64,000 nt of DNA from Leadbetterella sp. (GCA_019638185.1 JAHBUH010000012.1:1-64000), one strand, 5' to 3'; counted from the stretch's first letter, positions 18,017 through 28,189 are shown. Notes: generated from the letters alone by a model not told the origin. Made by a program: numbers and translations.

Positions 18017-18598
18017 CTACCTCAGCGAAAGCTTGATCACTTCCTCCAGCGTGATATCTGCCGGTGCCCGTTTCAGGATATTATCCACGCTTTTTTCAGC
18101 GGTAGCCCGCGGAATACCCAGTGTGACCAGTGCGGCCAGCGCCTCACTCCGGATCCGGTTAGGCTGCCCGGCCACGGTGGTGCCGGTAAGCTGGTCTTTC
18201 TTCAGTTTATCTTTCAGCTCAATGATGGCCCGCTGGGCGGTTTTCAGGCCGATGCCCTTGATGCCCTGGATGGTTCTGAGGTCTTCTGAAACGATGGCCT
18301 GGACGATCTCGTGCCCCGACAGCGAAGACAGGAACACCAGCGCTATGGCCGGCCCGATGCCGGAAACGCTGATCAGGTGTTCAAACAGGCTACGTTCGTC
18401 ACGCGTGGCAAAGCCGTAAAGCGTATGGGCATCTTCCCGGATGATCTGCAGGCAGTACAGCTTACAGGGCATACCGGGGTCAGGCAGGGCAGAACCGGTC
18501 TGGAGCGAGATCTTCAGCAGGTAGCCCACACCGTTCACGTCTATGACGGCATGGGTAGGTTCTTTTTCTGCCAGGATTCCGTTAAGGTGTGCAATCAT
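18017..18598 (-). CDS. ruvA: Holliday junction branch-migration protein RuvA
   Basis: DNA-binding subunit of the RuvAB complex, which moves Holliday junctions during recombination repair. It has 193 residues, typical for Bacteroidota. The OB-fold N-terminus begins MIAHLNGILAEKEPTHAVIDVNGVGY; two helix-hairpin-helix motifs follow (SVSGIGPAIALVFLSS and GIKGIGLKTAQRAIIELKDK); the C-terminal RuvB-interacting domain ends in LEEVIKLSLR. ruvB is not in the window. An exact TATCTTTG -7 box (18658-18665) gives it its own promoter, about 60 bases ahead of the ATG. sprA follows after 83 bases. Confidence 0.96.
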   Translation of the reverse strand: MIAHLNGILAEKEPTHAVIDVNGVGYLLKISLQTGSALPDPGMPCKLYCLQIIREDAHTLYGFATRDERSLFEHLISVSGIGPAIALVFLSSLSGHEIVQAIVSEDLRTIQGIKGIGLKTAQRAIIELKDKLKKDQLTGTTVAGQPNRIRSEALAALVTLGIPRATAEKSVDNILKRAPADITLEEVIKLSLR

Positions 18599-18657
18599 CT
18601 CAGGTGTATAAAGGTTTAACTACCGGTATTTAGCGGATAGCTGAAAACGATAATACG

Positions 18658-18665
18658 CAAAGATA
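18658..18665 (-). promoter_or_regulatory. promoter -7 box of ruvA
   Basis: Minus strand TATCTTTG, exact TAnnTTTG match, 60 bases ahead of the ruvA ATG and just after the end of the upstream thioredoxin-like gene. Confidence 0.55.
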
Positions 18666-18678
18666 ATCAAAATACGGC

Positions 18679-19371
18679 TTAATAGATGTGTTCCTTTATT
18701 TTCTCCTTCGTTATGGCGCCCGTACCGCGCCAGTACTGGATGCCTTCCTTGTAGAGAATGAGAGTGGGATTCTGGCGGATGTTCTGCCACTCCGCTATCT
18801 CGCCGTTCGTCTGGAAGTTAATACGGGCCACGTGGAGATCCGGGTTTTCGGCCTGGAGTTGTGCCAGGCCCATGCTGTCACAGGGGTCGCAGAAATCCTC
18901 GTGAAATACCACCAATACCCACTTCTTTTCCCGCACCAGGTGGCTGTAGTTCTCTTTGGAAACATAACCCAGCGGTTTAAATTCAGAAGATACGGAGCGG
19001 TAAGGCCGTGATTTACGGATCCAGTTTTCAAAGCCCCCTTTCAGGACCGTCACGTTTTCATAGCCCAGTTCGGCGATGTACAGGCCGGTGTGTTCGCTGT
19101 TTTCGGCCGACTGCCCGTAGAGCAGCAGCGGCATTTTCTTCGGGTAGCGGCCCTGGAAATATTCTTTGAAGTCGTCACGCAGGAAATCAATGACCACGGC
19201 CTTACGGATATGGCCTTTCATATAGTTTTCCACGTTCCGGAGGTCAATGAGCACTCCCTGGGGAGTCTCCCGGATCGCCTTTTCAAAATCAAGCGGTTCC
19301 AGTAGCCGGAAGCTGTTTTGCGCCTGTACCACGCCCTGCATCAGTAGCAGGATAACCAGGATCCTTGTCAT
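18679..19371 (-). CDS. exported rhodanese-thioredoxin fusion protein
   Basis: Protein of 230 residues with a signal peptide (MTRILVILLLMQGVVQA), so probably periplasmic. Residues about 25-118 form a rhodanese-like domain (GVLIDLRNVENYMKGHIRKA), but its catalytic loop reads LLLYGQSAENS: Gly86 sits where sulfurtransferases carry the active-site Cys, so sulfur transfer is unlikely. Residues about 140-230 form a thioredoxin fold with the redox pair CDPC (161-164). Such a protein could reduce or isomerise disulfides, with the rhodanese part acting as a binding module (inference). It is divergent from eno; the AT-rich 180 bases between them hold no clear TAnnTTTG box. Confidence 0.85.
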   Translation of the reverse strand: MTRILVILLLMQGVVQAQNSFRLLEPLDFEKAIRETPQGVLIDLRNVENYMKGHIRKAVVIDFLRDDFKEYFQGRYPKKMPLLLYGQSAENSEHTGLYIAELGYENVTVLKGGFENWIRKSRPYRSVSSEFKPLGYVSKENYSHLVREKKWVLVVFHEDFCDPCDSMGLAQLQAENPDLHVARINFQTNGEIAEWQNIRQNPTLILYKEGIQYWRGTGAITKEKIKEHIY

Positions 19372-19550
19372 GTATTAATCAAAGAAATTATGGTATGATA
19401 TACGTATAAAATAAACTAACAATATTGCCCGGGAGAATATTGTAAGGAAAAAATGTTTTATTTGTGCTCAAATTTACAAAAGTCATGCCGGCTTACCTCC
19501 CGGTGGCCGGCTCAACCCGAAGAAATATTAACTATTAATCATATTTTTAA

Positions 19551-20831
<1,281 letters not shown>

Positions 20832-20845
20832 TTTGAGCCGGAACT

Positions 20846-20881
20846 AAAAAAAGCATCGGAAATTCCTTCCGATGCTTTTTT
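20846..20881 (+). terminator. intrinsic terminator of eno
   Basis: Nine-bp stem GCATCGGAA / TTCCGATGC (20853-20861, 20867-20875) with a five-base loop, flanked by A7 and T6. It lies 15-45 bases after the eno stop codon. Confidence 0.85.
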
Positions 20882-20898
20882 ATTTGTGAACGCTTTTA

Positions 20899-20906
20899 TA
20901 GATTTG
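20899..20906 (+). promoter_or_regulatory. promoter -7 box of the FtsB/DivIC-like gene
   Basis: TAGATTTG, exact TAnnTTTG match, directly after the eno terminator. The predicted start point is close to 20913, which favours the ATG at 20926 over the TTG at 20914. Confidence 0.5.
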
Positions 20907-20925
20907 GTGAAAATTGCTTTCCGAC

Positions 20926-21243
20926 ATGAAAAACCATCTTCTTTCTTTTGTGGCACGTTACCGGTTTTACGTGATCTCTACCGCTGTGTTATTGGGCTGG
21001 CTGGCCTTTTTTGACCGTTCTAACCTGATCAAGCAGGGAGAAATGCAGCTCCAGCTGAACCAGGTGGAAGACGATATCGCCTATTATGAGGATGAGCTGC
21101 AGAAAGTGCGGGAAGAGGAAAAGGATGTGCTGGGAAGTAAGGCTTCCATGGAAAAATACGCCCGTGAAAAGTATTTTCTGAAACGGGAAGGCGAAACGGT
21201 ATTTGTTTTGGTAGACGAAGAAGATAAAGTGATCAAAGAATAA
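20926..21243 (+). CDS. FtsB/DivIC-like cell-division (septum formation initiator) protein
   Basis: Bitopic inner-membrane protein of 105 residues: short cytoplasmic N-terminus, one transmembrane helix (about residues 10-27, FYVISTAVLLGWLAFF), then a coiled coil (about 35-70, QLQLNQVEDDIAYYEDELQKV) and a short extracytoplasmic tail containing ASMEKYAREKYFLKREGE, a pattern typical of FtsB/DivIC in Bacteroidota. It would link FtsL and FtsQ in the divisome. An upstream TTG at 20914 extends the frame by four codons, but ATG 20926 fits the promoter position better. It sits 14 bases before a tyrosine phosphatase gene, probably in one transcript. Confidence 0.8.
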   Translation: MKNHLLSFVARYRFYVISTAVLLGWLAFFDRSNLIKQGEMQLQLNQVEDDIAYYEDELQKVREEEKDVLGSKASMEKYAREKYFLKREGETVFVLVDEEDKVIKE

Positions 21244-21257
21244 TAAACAGGTCTGAT

Positions 21258-21779
21258 ATGGTAAATGTACTGTATGTTTGTTTAGGAAATATCTGCCGGA
21301 GCCCGCTGGCAGAGGCTACGTTTAACCAGCTGGTGAAAGAGAAAGGGCTGGCCGAGTTTCTGGAAGCCGATTCCGCAGGCACGGCGGGGTATCATGTGGG
21401 TAAGTTTGCGGATCCCCGGTCGGTGAAAGTGGCGGCTAAGCACGGCATACAGCTGGATCACGTGGTCAGGAAGATCACGGCACAGGACCTGGACAGCTTT
21501 GAACACATCGCCGTCATGGACGAACAGAATTTTGAAGACCTGCATAAGCTGTATTACGAGACCAAAGGTGTGCCGCCTTCTGCTGATAAGCTGTTCCTGA
21601 TCCGGGATTACGATCCGGAGGTAAGGGGGGTAAACGATGTCAAGGACCCTTATTTTGACGGAGACGAGGCTTTTGAGGAGGTGTTCCAGGTACTGAAAAG
21701 GAGCAATGAAAAGCTGATAGAACACTTAATGGACAAGTACCATCTTGAGCCCGAAGAACCTGCTGAAGGCGAGGCTTAA
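21258..21779 (+). CDS. low-molecular-weight protein-tyrosine phosphatase
   Basis: Cytoplasmic phosphatase of 173 residues. The CX5R phosphate-binding loop is at residues 8-14 (CLGNICR) right at the N-terminus, and the general-acid Asp is in VKDPYFDGDEAFEEV, both classical for the family. The protein has an acidic C-terminal tail (LEPEEPAEGEA). In other bacteria such enzymes reset tyrosine kinases controlling polysaccharide export; no such kinase is in this window, so the partner is unknown. The next gene overlaps its end by 35 bases in another frame. Confidence 0.93.
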   Translation: MVNVLYVCLGNICRSPLAEATFNQLVKEKGLAEFLEADSAGTAGYHVGKFADPRSVKVAAKHGIQLDHVVRKITAQDLDSFEHIAVMDEQNFEDLHKLYYETKGVPPSADKLFLIRDYDPEVRGVNDVKDPYFDGDEAFEEVFQVLKRSNEKLIEHLMDKYHLEPEEPAEGEA

Positions 21780-22284
21780 CAGCCGGCTGTCGAAACTGGA
21801 GGTGGATGTGGTGGCCGCTGAAATTATTTCGGGGGCACTAAGCATGGATACCCTCCGCCCGCTTCTCACGGAGACAGCCCCTGTCTTTTTATTTAATTTT
21901 TACTGGATACTGGCTACGGTGGCTAACCGTTCCCCGAAGGCGCTTCACGGCCTGGAAATCCCCCTGTTTCACGGGATGCAGCAGCATACGGCTAATGAAA
22001 GCGTGGTCAGGAGCGTGCTCTCTGTTTTTAAGCAGGTAGATATTCCTGAATCCATAGAAGATGCCCTTTATGATTTTTGTTTCCGGCTGACGGAAGCGGC
22101 GGATTCGTCCATCGCCCACCGGAGCTTTGCCATGGTGGTATGTGCCCGGATCTGTAAGAAGTATCCCGAACTGTCCGGAGAACTGCTGCCCGTGGTAAGG
22201 CAGGTGCAGGAAACGTACGGTACGGTTTCCCCCGGGGTGCGTTCGGCGGCCCGCCAGGTGCTGGCTATGCTTACTCCACGTTAG
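21745..22284 (+). CDS. hypothetical helical protein with TTG start
   Basis: Unrecognised protein of 179 residues, predicted mostly alpha-helical and soluble, perhaps a HEAT-like repeat fold (inference from spaced Leu/Ala helices such as LHGLEIPLFHGMQQHTAN and PESIEDALYDFCFRLTEAADSS). No signal peptide or membrane segment. The frame has no ATG before residue 34; it can begin at TTG 21745, 35 bases inside the phosphatase gene, which suggests translational coupling. It ends by running 14 bases into the convergent marR-type gene. Reality is supported by length and by neighbour-like codon use, not by homology I can name. Confidence 0.6.
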   Translation: MSPKNLLKARLNSRLSKLEVDVVAAEIISGALSMDTLRPLLTETAPVFLFNFYWILATVANRSPKALHGLEIPLFHGMQQHTANESVVRSVLSVFKQVDIPESIEDALYDFCFRLTEAADSSIAHRSFAMVVCARICKKYPELSGELLPVVRQVQETYGTVSPGVRSAARQVLAMLTPR

Positions 22285-22702
22285 AATAGATGGTATCCAT
22301 GATTTTCACCAGCGTATCGTAGTCGCTCTCATCCAGGTTATTCCAGGCCTGCCTTCTTACTTCCGTGATGATCTCATTGGCTTTGGTGTGCACTTCTCTT
22401 CCTTTTTCAGTCAGGTCGATTGTGAATTTCCGGCGGTCGGAAGAGGAACTCAGGCGTGTCACCAGCTCCTTTTTAACCAGCAGGTCCAGGATGCGGGTCA
22501 TGGTGGGAGGGTCTTTAAAGGTAATGCTGCCTAATTCGATCTGGGAAATACCGCAGTTCTGGGACAGATGATCGAGTACTACCCATTGATCTACGGTGAG
22601 GTCAATATCGGCATCGCTCAGTCCCCTTTGCATGTAGTTCCTGATCTTCTTGATGGTTGTGTCTATTTTGAAAAAATACGCTTTATTGTAGTTTTGCAAC
22701 AT
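22271..22702 (-). CDS. MarR-family transcriptional regulator
   Basis: Winged helix-turn-helix regulator of 143 residues. Recognition segment and wing are visible: ISQIELGSITFKDPPTMTRILDLLVKKELVTRLSSSSDRRKFTIDLTEKGREV, with the family's DRR wing motif. MarR proteins act as dimers, often repressing adjacent genes and responding to small aromatic ligands. It is divergent from an alpha/beta hydrolase gene across a 174-base AT-rich interval; a CAAATTAA at 22734-22741 gives an imperfect -7 box for this gene. Ligand and regulon are unknown. Confidence 0.9.
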   Translation of the reverse strand: MLQNYNKAYFFKIDTTIKKIRNYMQRGLSDADIDLTVDQWVVLDHLSQNCGISQIELGSITFKDPPTMTRILDLLVKKELVTRLSSSSDRRKFTIDLTEKGREVHTKANEIITEVRRQAWNNLDESDYDTLVKIMDTIYSNVE

Positions 22703-22876
22703 CCTATACTTATTTTCATAGTGATTGGCCGAACAAATTAAACATTATTTCGCGTTTTAAAAAAATAATTATATATTTTTTAGTAAACCCGTCACTTGAT
22801 TATAGGTTTAGTTCCGGTTTTGATAGAACAATTTACTGAATTTTTTATTAATTTTAATCCTAATAAACTTTGAGAT

Positions 22877-23704
22877 GTGCTGAAAACACCGCTGGGGTAT
22901 AGTATTTCTGTTGAAAAGTTAATTCATCCGGAGGCCACTCAGATCGTGATCATCGCTTCTGCTACGGGAGTGGTGAAGGAGTTCTACAAGCATTTTGCGG
23001 CCTACCTTTATGATAATGGATTATCGGTAGTAACTTTTGATTACGGGGGCATTGGGGAGTCAAAACCCATTTCACTCCGCCGGTTTTCCACTTCGGCCCA
23101 GCGCTGGGCCACCAATGACCTGGAAACGGTCATTACCCATGTCAGGGAGGAATTTCCGGGCATGCCGGTCACCTTGCTGGGGCATAGCATCGGCGGTCAG
23201 CTGATCGGGCTGGCGCCTTCCTCGCTAATGGCCTCGAAGATCATGCTGGTAGGGGCGCAGTCGGGCTATTATAAGTTCTGGCCGGCGGGAGAGCGTATGA
23301 AGATGCTACTGGCCTGGAAAGTGCTGTTCCCCGTGTTTTATTCCGGCCTGGGTTATATTCCCACCTCGAAATTCACGCCCATGGAAGACCTGCCCGGCGG
23401 CATGGCCATGGAGTGGCGGAAGTGGTGTCTGAGCCCGCAGTATCTTTTTGATCATGTGGAAGAGTCCGGACTGTATTTTCACCGGATCACCGTGCCGCTT
23501 TATTCTTTTTCCACGGACCGGGATAAGTTTGCTACGGAGGCCAGCACGGATTGGCTGACAGAGCGCTATTCAGGCGCCCGTACGCAGCGTATCCACCTGA
23601 AGCCGGAGGCGTACGGGGTGAAGACTATCGGGCATTTCGGTTATTTCCAGAAGCGGTGCAGCCACTCGGTCTGGCCGGAGCTGCTGTCCCGGCTGCAGGC
23701 CTGA
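22877..23704 (+). CDS. alpha/beta hydrolase (COG4757-like), cytoplasmic
   Basis: Serine hydrolase of 275 residues without signal peptide. The nucleophile elbow is GHSIGG (Ser104), the acid is probably in the STDRDKFAT segment, and the catalytic His in IGHFGYFQKR near the C-terminus; this GHFGFF-type ending is characteristic of a group of predicted hydrolases (COG4757) of unknown substrate. The frame begins with GTG (22877); the ATG two bases earlier is in another frame and stops after two codons. It is divergent from a MarR gene, which may control it. Confidence 0.85.
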   Translation: MLKTPLGYSISVEKLIHPEATQIVIIASATGVVKEFYKHFAAYLYDNGLSVVTFDYGGIGESKPISLRRFSTSAQRWATNDLETVITHVREEFPGMPVTLLGHSIGGQLIGLAPSSLMASKIMLVGAQSGYYKFWPAGERMKMLLAWKVLFPVFYSGLGYIPTSKFTPMEDLPGGMAMEWRKWCLSPQYLFDHVEESGLYFHRITVPLYSFSTDRDKFATEASTDWLTERYSGARTQRIHLKPEAYGVKTIGHFGYFQKRCSHSVWPELLSRLQA

Positions 23705-23729
23705 GGTTGGGTTCCCCTGTTTGGGGCGG

Positions 23730-25502
23730 TTACCGTGCGGTGGGTGTCAGTACCTTCTGTTCGTTCTGGGTGAACTGCACCTCTACCAGGTTAGCGTAGA
23801 TGCCTTTTTGGGCCATGAGGGATTCGTGGTTCCCTTCTTCCCGGATCTCGCCTTTTTCCAGTACAATGATCTTATCCACGTTCTGCACGGTGCTGAGCCG
23901 GTGGGCAATAATAATGGAAGTACGGTTTTTCATGATCTTGCTGATGGCATTCTGGATCAGCTCTTCTGATTCCGAGTCAATGGAAGAAGTGGCCTCATCC
24001 AGCACCAGGATATGCGGGTTATGCACCAGCACCCGCACAAAGGAGATCAGCTGGCGCTGGCCCATGGATAGGGTAGAGCCGCGCTCCATCACTTCGTAGT
24101 CATACTGGTTAGGCAGCTTCTGAATAAAATCATGGATGCCCACTTCCCGCGCGGCCGCGATGACCGCCTCGCGTGAGATGGAGGGATCTCCCAGCCGCAG
24201 GTTATCCAGGATGCTGCCCCGGAACAGGAACACGTCCTGGAGCACCACGCCCACCTGCTTTCTCAGGTTTTCCAGGGAGAGGGTCCGGATGTCTACGCCG
24301 TCTACGTAAATGTACCCTTTCTGGTAGTCATAGAAGTTAGTGAGCAGGTTAATGGTAGAGGTCTTTCCGGCACCGGTAGGGCCTACAAACGCCAGCGATT
24401 GCCCCTTTTGCAGCTCAAAAGAAATGCCTCTCAGGATCCAGTCGGGCTCGTTATAGGCAAACCACACCTGGTCAAACTTCAGCTGGCCGTGAATGGTATG
24501 TTCATTTCCGCCGGTGCGCTCCACGTTATCCTCGTTATCCAGGATTTCCATGATACGCTCTATGCTTACCATGCCCATCTGTATGGTATTGATCCGGTCA
24601 GCGATCATCCGGATGGGCCGGAAAAACTGGTTACTGTACATGATAAAGGCGGTGATCATCCCGAAAGAGATCTCTTCCGCAATCACCCCACGGGCCCCGT
24701 ACCACACGATCAGCCCGATGGAAATGGCTGAGATCAGGTCAGCCACCGGGAAGTAGACCGAGTAGTAGAGCACGTTTTTGATCTGAGCCTTTTTATGGTT
24801 CCGGTTCAGCGCTTCAAATTTTTTGAATTGCTGATCTTTGACGTCAAAGATCTGGATGAGGTTCATGCCGGTGATCCTTTCCTGGAGGAAGGCGTTCAGG
24901 TTAGCCACGTGGGTGCGCACCTCACCGAAGGATTTCTTCACCAGCTCCTTAAATATGTAGGTGCTGATAATGAGCAGGGGGATGGCCGCCACACTGGCTA
25001 TGGTGAGTTTCCAGTTCAGGAAGAGCAGCATGCCCAGGATCACAATGAGCTGCAGGAGGTCACCGGCCAGGGCCGCCAGCCCCGAGCTGAAAACCTCGGA
25101 AAGCGTCTCCACATCAGAAATAGTGCGGGTCACCAGCCGGCCTATGGGCGTATTATCGTAATATTTCAGCTTCAGGTTCAGGGTTTTCCGGTACACCTTC
25201 AGGCGGATGTCATGTATGATCTTCTGGCTCACCCAGCCGGATTCATAGGTGCTGAAAAATACCAGGAGGGAGTTCAGCACCAGGATGCCGCCCATGAGGA
25301 GGATGTCGCGCAGGAGGCCGGCGCTGTCACCGTTCACAATGGGGCCGTCAATAGTGCGCTGAACCACAAGGGGCAATATGGGGGCGGTTATTGCCCCGAG
25401 GATCATCAGGAAGACCAACCCGAAAAACCGGAGCTTATAGGGTTTCACAAAACCGTATAGTTCCTTTAACAGGTGGAGGTCAATTTTCTTTTCCGTGCTC
25501 AA
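23730..25502 (-). CDS. ABC exporter, fused permease and ATPase (MsbA/MdlB type)
   Basis: Inner-membrane half-transporter of 590 residues that works as a dimer to export lipids, drugs or peptides. Six transmembrane helices fill residues about 20-310. The ATPase domain shows Walker A GPTGAGKTS (374-382), signature LSMGQRQLISFVR, Walker B ILVLDEATSSID and the H-loop IIIAHRLSTVQ. The start is TTG at 25500-25502; no in-frame ATG lies upstream. It is divergent from an M14 peptidase gene and convergent with the hydrolase gene, 25 bases away. The substrate cannot be told. Confidence 0.92.
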   Translation of the reverse strand: MSTEKKIDLHLLKELYGFVKPYKLRFFGLVFLMILGAITAPILPLVVQRTIDGPIVNGDSAGLLRDILLMGGILVLNSLLVFFSTYESGWVSQKIIHDIRLKVYRKTLNLKLKYYDNTPIGRLVTRTISDVETLSEVFSSGLAALAGDLLQLIVILGMLLFLNWKLTIASVAAIPLLIISTYIFKELVKKSFGEVRTHVANLNAFLQERITGMNLIQIFDVKDQQFKKFEALNRNHKKAQIKNVLYYSVYFPVADLISAISIGLIVWYGARGVIAEEISFGMITAFIMYSNQFFRPIRMIADRINTIQMGMVSIERIMEILDNEDNVERTGGNEHTIHGQLKFDQVWFAYNEPDWILRGISFELQKGQSLAFVGPTGAGKTSTINLLTNFYDYQKGYIYVDGVDIRTLSLENLRKQVGVVLQDVFLFRGSILDNLRLGDPSISREAVIAAAREVGIHDFIQKLPNQYDYEVMERGSTLSMGQRQLISFVRVLVHNPHILVLDEATSSIDSESEELIQNAISKIMKNRTSIIIAHRLSTVQNVDKIIVLEKGEIREEGNHESLMAQKGIYANLVEVQFTQNEQKVLTPTAR

Positions 25503-25661
25503 ACTGCGTATTTTTATTCGGATGGAACGAAGAGAGGGCCTTCTGTTTCACCTTCTCTTATCTAGTAAAACCGAATCCGCAGATTATTTGTTCTCCCTGC
25601 GCATAATTTCGATCCGGTTTCAGAAAAAACGCGTATCTTAAGGCCATATTTTATTATTTAT

Positions 25662-28127
25662 ATGTACAGAATTATCCCCTTATTGTTATTTGTCTGCTTC
25701 GTGGCCAGTGGCCAGAAGCTCCAGTCGCCGGAGGAGTATTTTGGATACGGCTTTGGTGAAAAGTTTCATTTTCATTCCCAGGTGGCGGAGTACGCCCGTT
25801 ACGTTACCCGTACTAACGCGGCCAATACCCGCCTGCTTCCTTACGGGCGCACCTCAGAAGGCCGGGACCTGCTGGTGGTGGCTTTCGGCTCAGCCGAGAA
25901 CATAAACCGCCTGGAAGATATCCGGAAGGCTAACCTGCAGCAAATCGGCCTGTTACAGGGAAGTGCGGGCGGTGCCATCCCGGCCATTGCCATGCTTTCC
26001 TACAATATTCACGGAAACGAGGCCGTGAATACGGAGGTAGCCCTCCAGATGCTGTATGAGCTGGGCCGTCCCGATTCTGAGTTTGCCCAGAAGGTGTTTA
26101 AAAATGCGATTGTGCTGATAGACCCCTGCGCTAACCCCGACGGGTATGACCGCTACAGCCAATGGTACAACCGCCATATCAGCAAGCAGCCCGATGCTAA
26201 CCCTGACGCCATGGAGCATAAAGAACCCTGGCCCGGAGGCCGGTTTAACCACTATCATTTTGATATGAACCGCGACCTGGCCTGGCAGACCCAGCTAGAA
26301 ACCCAGCAGCGAATCCGTTTTTACAATTCCTGGATGCCACATTTCCACGGGGATTTCCACGAAATGGGGCCTAACTCGCCTTACTTCTTTGCCCCTTCCG
26401 CTAAACCGTTCCATGAAGATTTCACCCCTTTCCAACGGGAGTTTCAGAATCGCATAGGCGATTACCATAAGAAGGAGTTTGACCAGAACGGCTGGCTGTA
26501 TTATACCAAACAGAATTATGACCTGCTGTATCCCAGCTATGGCGATACCTATCCTTCTTATAACGGGGCGATAGCCATGACCTACGAGCAGGGCGGAAGC
26601 GGCGTGGCCGGCCTGGCCTATGCCCGGTCCGGAGGAGATACCCTTACCCTGAAAGATCGTATGCTGCATACCCGCAGCACCAGTAAAGCGGCTCTGGAAG
26701 CGGTCAGCGACCATGCTACCGCCATCAAAGACGCTTTTGCGCAGTACTTTAAGGAGCCTGCCCAAAAAGGCTACGGTCCGTATAAGTCTTTTGTAATGAA
26801 AGGCCGGGAAGGAGACATCAAAGCGCTGGCCCAGCTGCTGGACCGCCTGGAGATCCGGTATTCTTATGGCTCGGGTAAGAAAGGCCTGAATGGTTTCCGC
26901 TACAAAACCCAGAAGAAAGATAATTTCACCCTGGAGACCAATGACCTGATTGTGAATACCTACCAGCCTAAAGGCGTGATGACCAAGATCTTGTTTGAGC
27001 CGCATACCATGCTGGAAGATTCCAATACCTATGATATTACTGCCTGGGCCCTGCCGTATGCTTACGGACTGGAGGCTTATGGCCTGGAGCAGAAGGTGGA
27101 AGGCGGGGCATTTACGCCGGCAGAGGCTGCTGCACCGGTAACCGCTTCCGGCCCTACGTATGCTTATGCCCTGAAGCTGGGCTCGTTTGATGACTACCGC
27201 TTCCTGGCTGCCGCGCTTCGCAGTGGCGTGAAAGTACGGGTACAGCCCGAGGCTTTCCAGGCCAATAAAAAGGAGTTCCCCGCCGGAACGGTGATTTTTG
27301 TACGGGATGGGGACAAAACGTTTGAAGATAAAATCCGGCAGGTGCAGAAGGGCACCCCGGCCACACTGGAGCCGCTGTATACTGGTATGATGGAGAAAGG
27401 ACTGGACCTGGGACTGGATGGTGTACGCCCGGTAGGGGCCCCCAGGGTAGGTATTTTAATGGGCGTGGGGCTTTCACCCACGGGCTTCGGTGATGTTTGG
27501 CACTTTTTTGATCAGCAGATCGGTTACCCGGCTACTCTGCTGGATAATAAAACCCTGGGAAGCATAAATCTCTCCGCTTATGATGTGCTGGTGTTCCCAG
27601 GCGGCCGTTATGACAAGGCCGTAACGGAATCCCAGGCGCTGAAAGACTGGGTGAACCGGGGTGGACGGATGATCCTGATCGAAGATGCCTGCGCGGCGTT
27701 TGCCGGCGTGGATGGCTACGAACTGAAGGAGAAACAGCAGCCGGATAAAAAGGCAGACCTCACCCGGAAATACGGTGAAGCCTCCCGTAGCGCCATTTCC
27801 GGTACCATCCCGGGTGCTATTTACGAAGTAAAACTGGATAATACCCACCCGCTGGCCTACGGCTACGGCGATACCATGAACCTGCTGATCAAAGAGACGA
27901 ACGAGTTTGAGAACCTGGTGAACGGCTGGAATGTGGGTGTCCTGGGCGACTATAAAAGTGGTTTCGTAGGCAGCAGCGCCAAAAAGAAGATGAAGGATGT
28001 GACCGTTTTCGGCGTACAGAACAAAGGCCGGGGTAAGGTGATCTACCTGACCGAAAGCCCTATCTTCCGTGGCTTCTGGCATTCCGGCAAAGCGCTGTTT
28101 GCGAATGCCGTGTTTTTTGTGAAGTGA
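25662..28127 (+). CDS. secreted M14-family zinc carboxypeptidase, large form
   Basis: Exported protein of 821 residues with a signal peptide (MYRIIPLLLFVCFVASG). The M14 catalytic domain spans about residues 45-350: zinc ligands in NIHGNEAVNTEVA (HxxE), NPDGYDRYSQWYN, and the later His in FHGDFHEMGPNSPYFFAPS. The C-terminal half contains a class I glutamine-amidotransferase-like fold (about 590-690: VLVFPGGRYDKAVTESQALKDWVNRGGRMI). This architecture is common in Bacteroidota, where such peptidases are thought to be periplasmic or secreted by the Sec route. No T9SS sorting domain is seen at the C-terminus. It ends at a very strong bidirectional terminator. Confidence 0.9.
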   Translation: MYRIIPLLLFVCFVASGQKLQSPEEYFGYGFGEKFHFHSQVAEYARYVTRTNAANTRLLPYGRTSEGRDLLVVAFGSAENINRLEDIRKANLQQIGLLQGSAGGAIPAIAMLSYNIHGNEAVNTEVALQMLYELGRPDSEFAQKVFKNAIVLIDPCANPDGYDRYSQWYNRHISKQPDANPDAMEHKEPWPGGRFNHYHFDMNRDLAWQTQLETQQRIRFYNSWMPHFHGDFHEMGPNSPYFFAPSAKPFHEDFTPFQREFQNRIGDYHKKEFDQNGWLYYTKQNYDLLYPSYGDTYPSYNGAIAMTYEQGGSGVAGLAYARSGGDTLTLKDRMLHTRSTSKAALEAVSDHATAIKDAFAQYFKEPAQKGYGPYKSFVMKGREGDIKALAQLLDRLEIRYSYGSGKKGLNGFRYKTQKKDNFTLETNDLIVNTYQPKGVMTKILFEPHTMLEDSNTYDITAWALPYAYGLEAYGLEQKVEGGAFTPAEAAAPVTASGPTYAYALKLGSFDDYRFLAAALRSGVKVRVQPEAFQANKKEFPAGTVIFVRDGDKTFEDKIRQVQKGTPATLEPLYTGMMEKGLDLGLDGVRPVGAPRVGILMGVGLSPTGFGDVWHFFDQQIGYPATLLDNKTLGSINLSAYDVLVFPGGRYDKAVTESQALKDWVNRGGRMILIEDACAAFAGVDGYELKEKQQPDKKADLTRKYGEASRSAISGTIPGAIYEVKLDNTHPLAYGYGDTMNLLIKETNEFENLVNGWNVGVLGDYKSGFVGSSAKKKMKDVTVFGVQNKGRGKVIYLTESPIFRGFWHSGKALFANAVFFVK

Positions 28128-28189
28128 TTTTTTACCACATAGTTACATAGTTAAATCTAATATGACTATGTAACTATGTGGTAAAAAAA
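28128..28189. terminator. long perfect bidirectional hairpin terminator
   Basis: Perfect 18-bp arms (28134-28151 and 28165-28182, ACCACATAGTTACATAGT and its complement) extended by T6 on the left and A7 on the right to a stem of about 24 bp, with a 13-base loop. It fills the whole space between the convergent M14 (ends 28127) and lepB (ends 28190) genes. Inside the arm ACATAGTT is repeated in tandem. Confidence 0.85.

Noticed and set aside
23714-23726. CCCC-TGTTT-GGGG hairpin between the hydrolase and ABC exporter genes
   Set aside because: Only four base pairs and no T-run; too weak to call a terminator.
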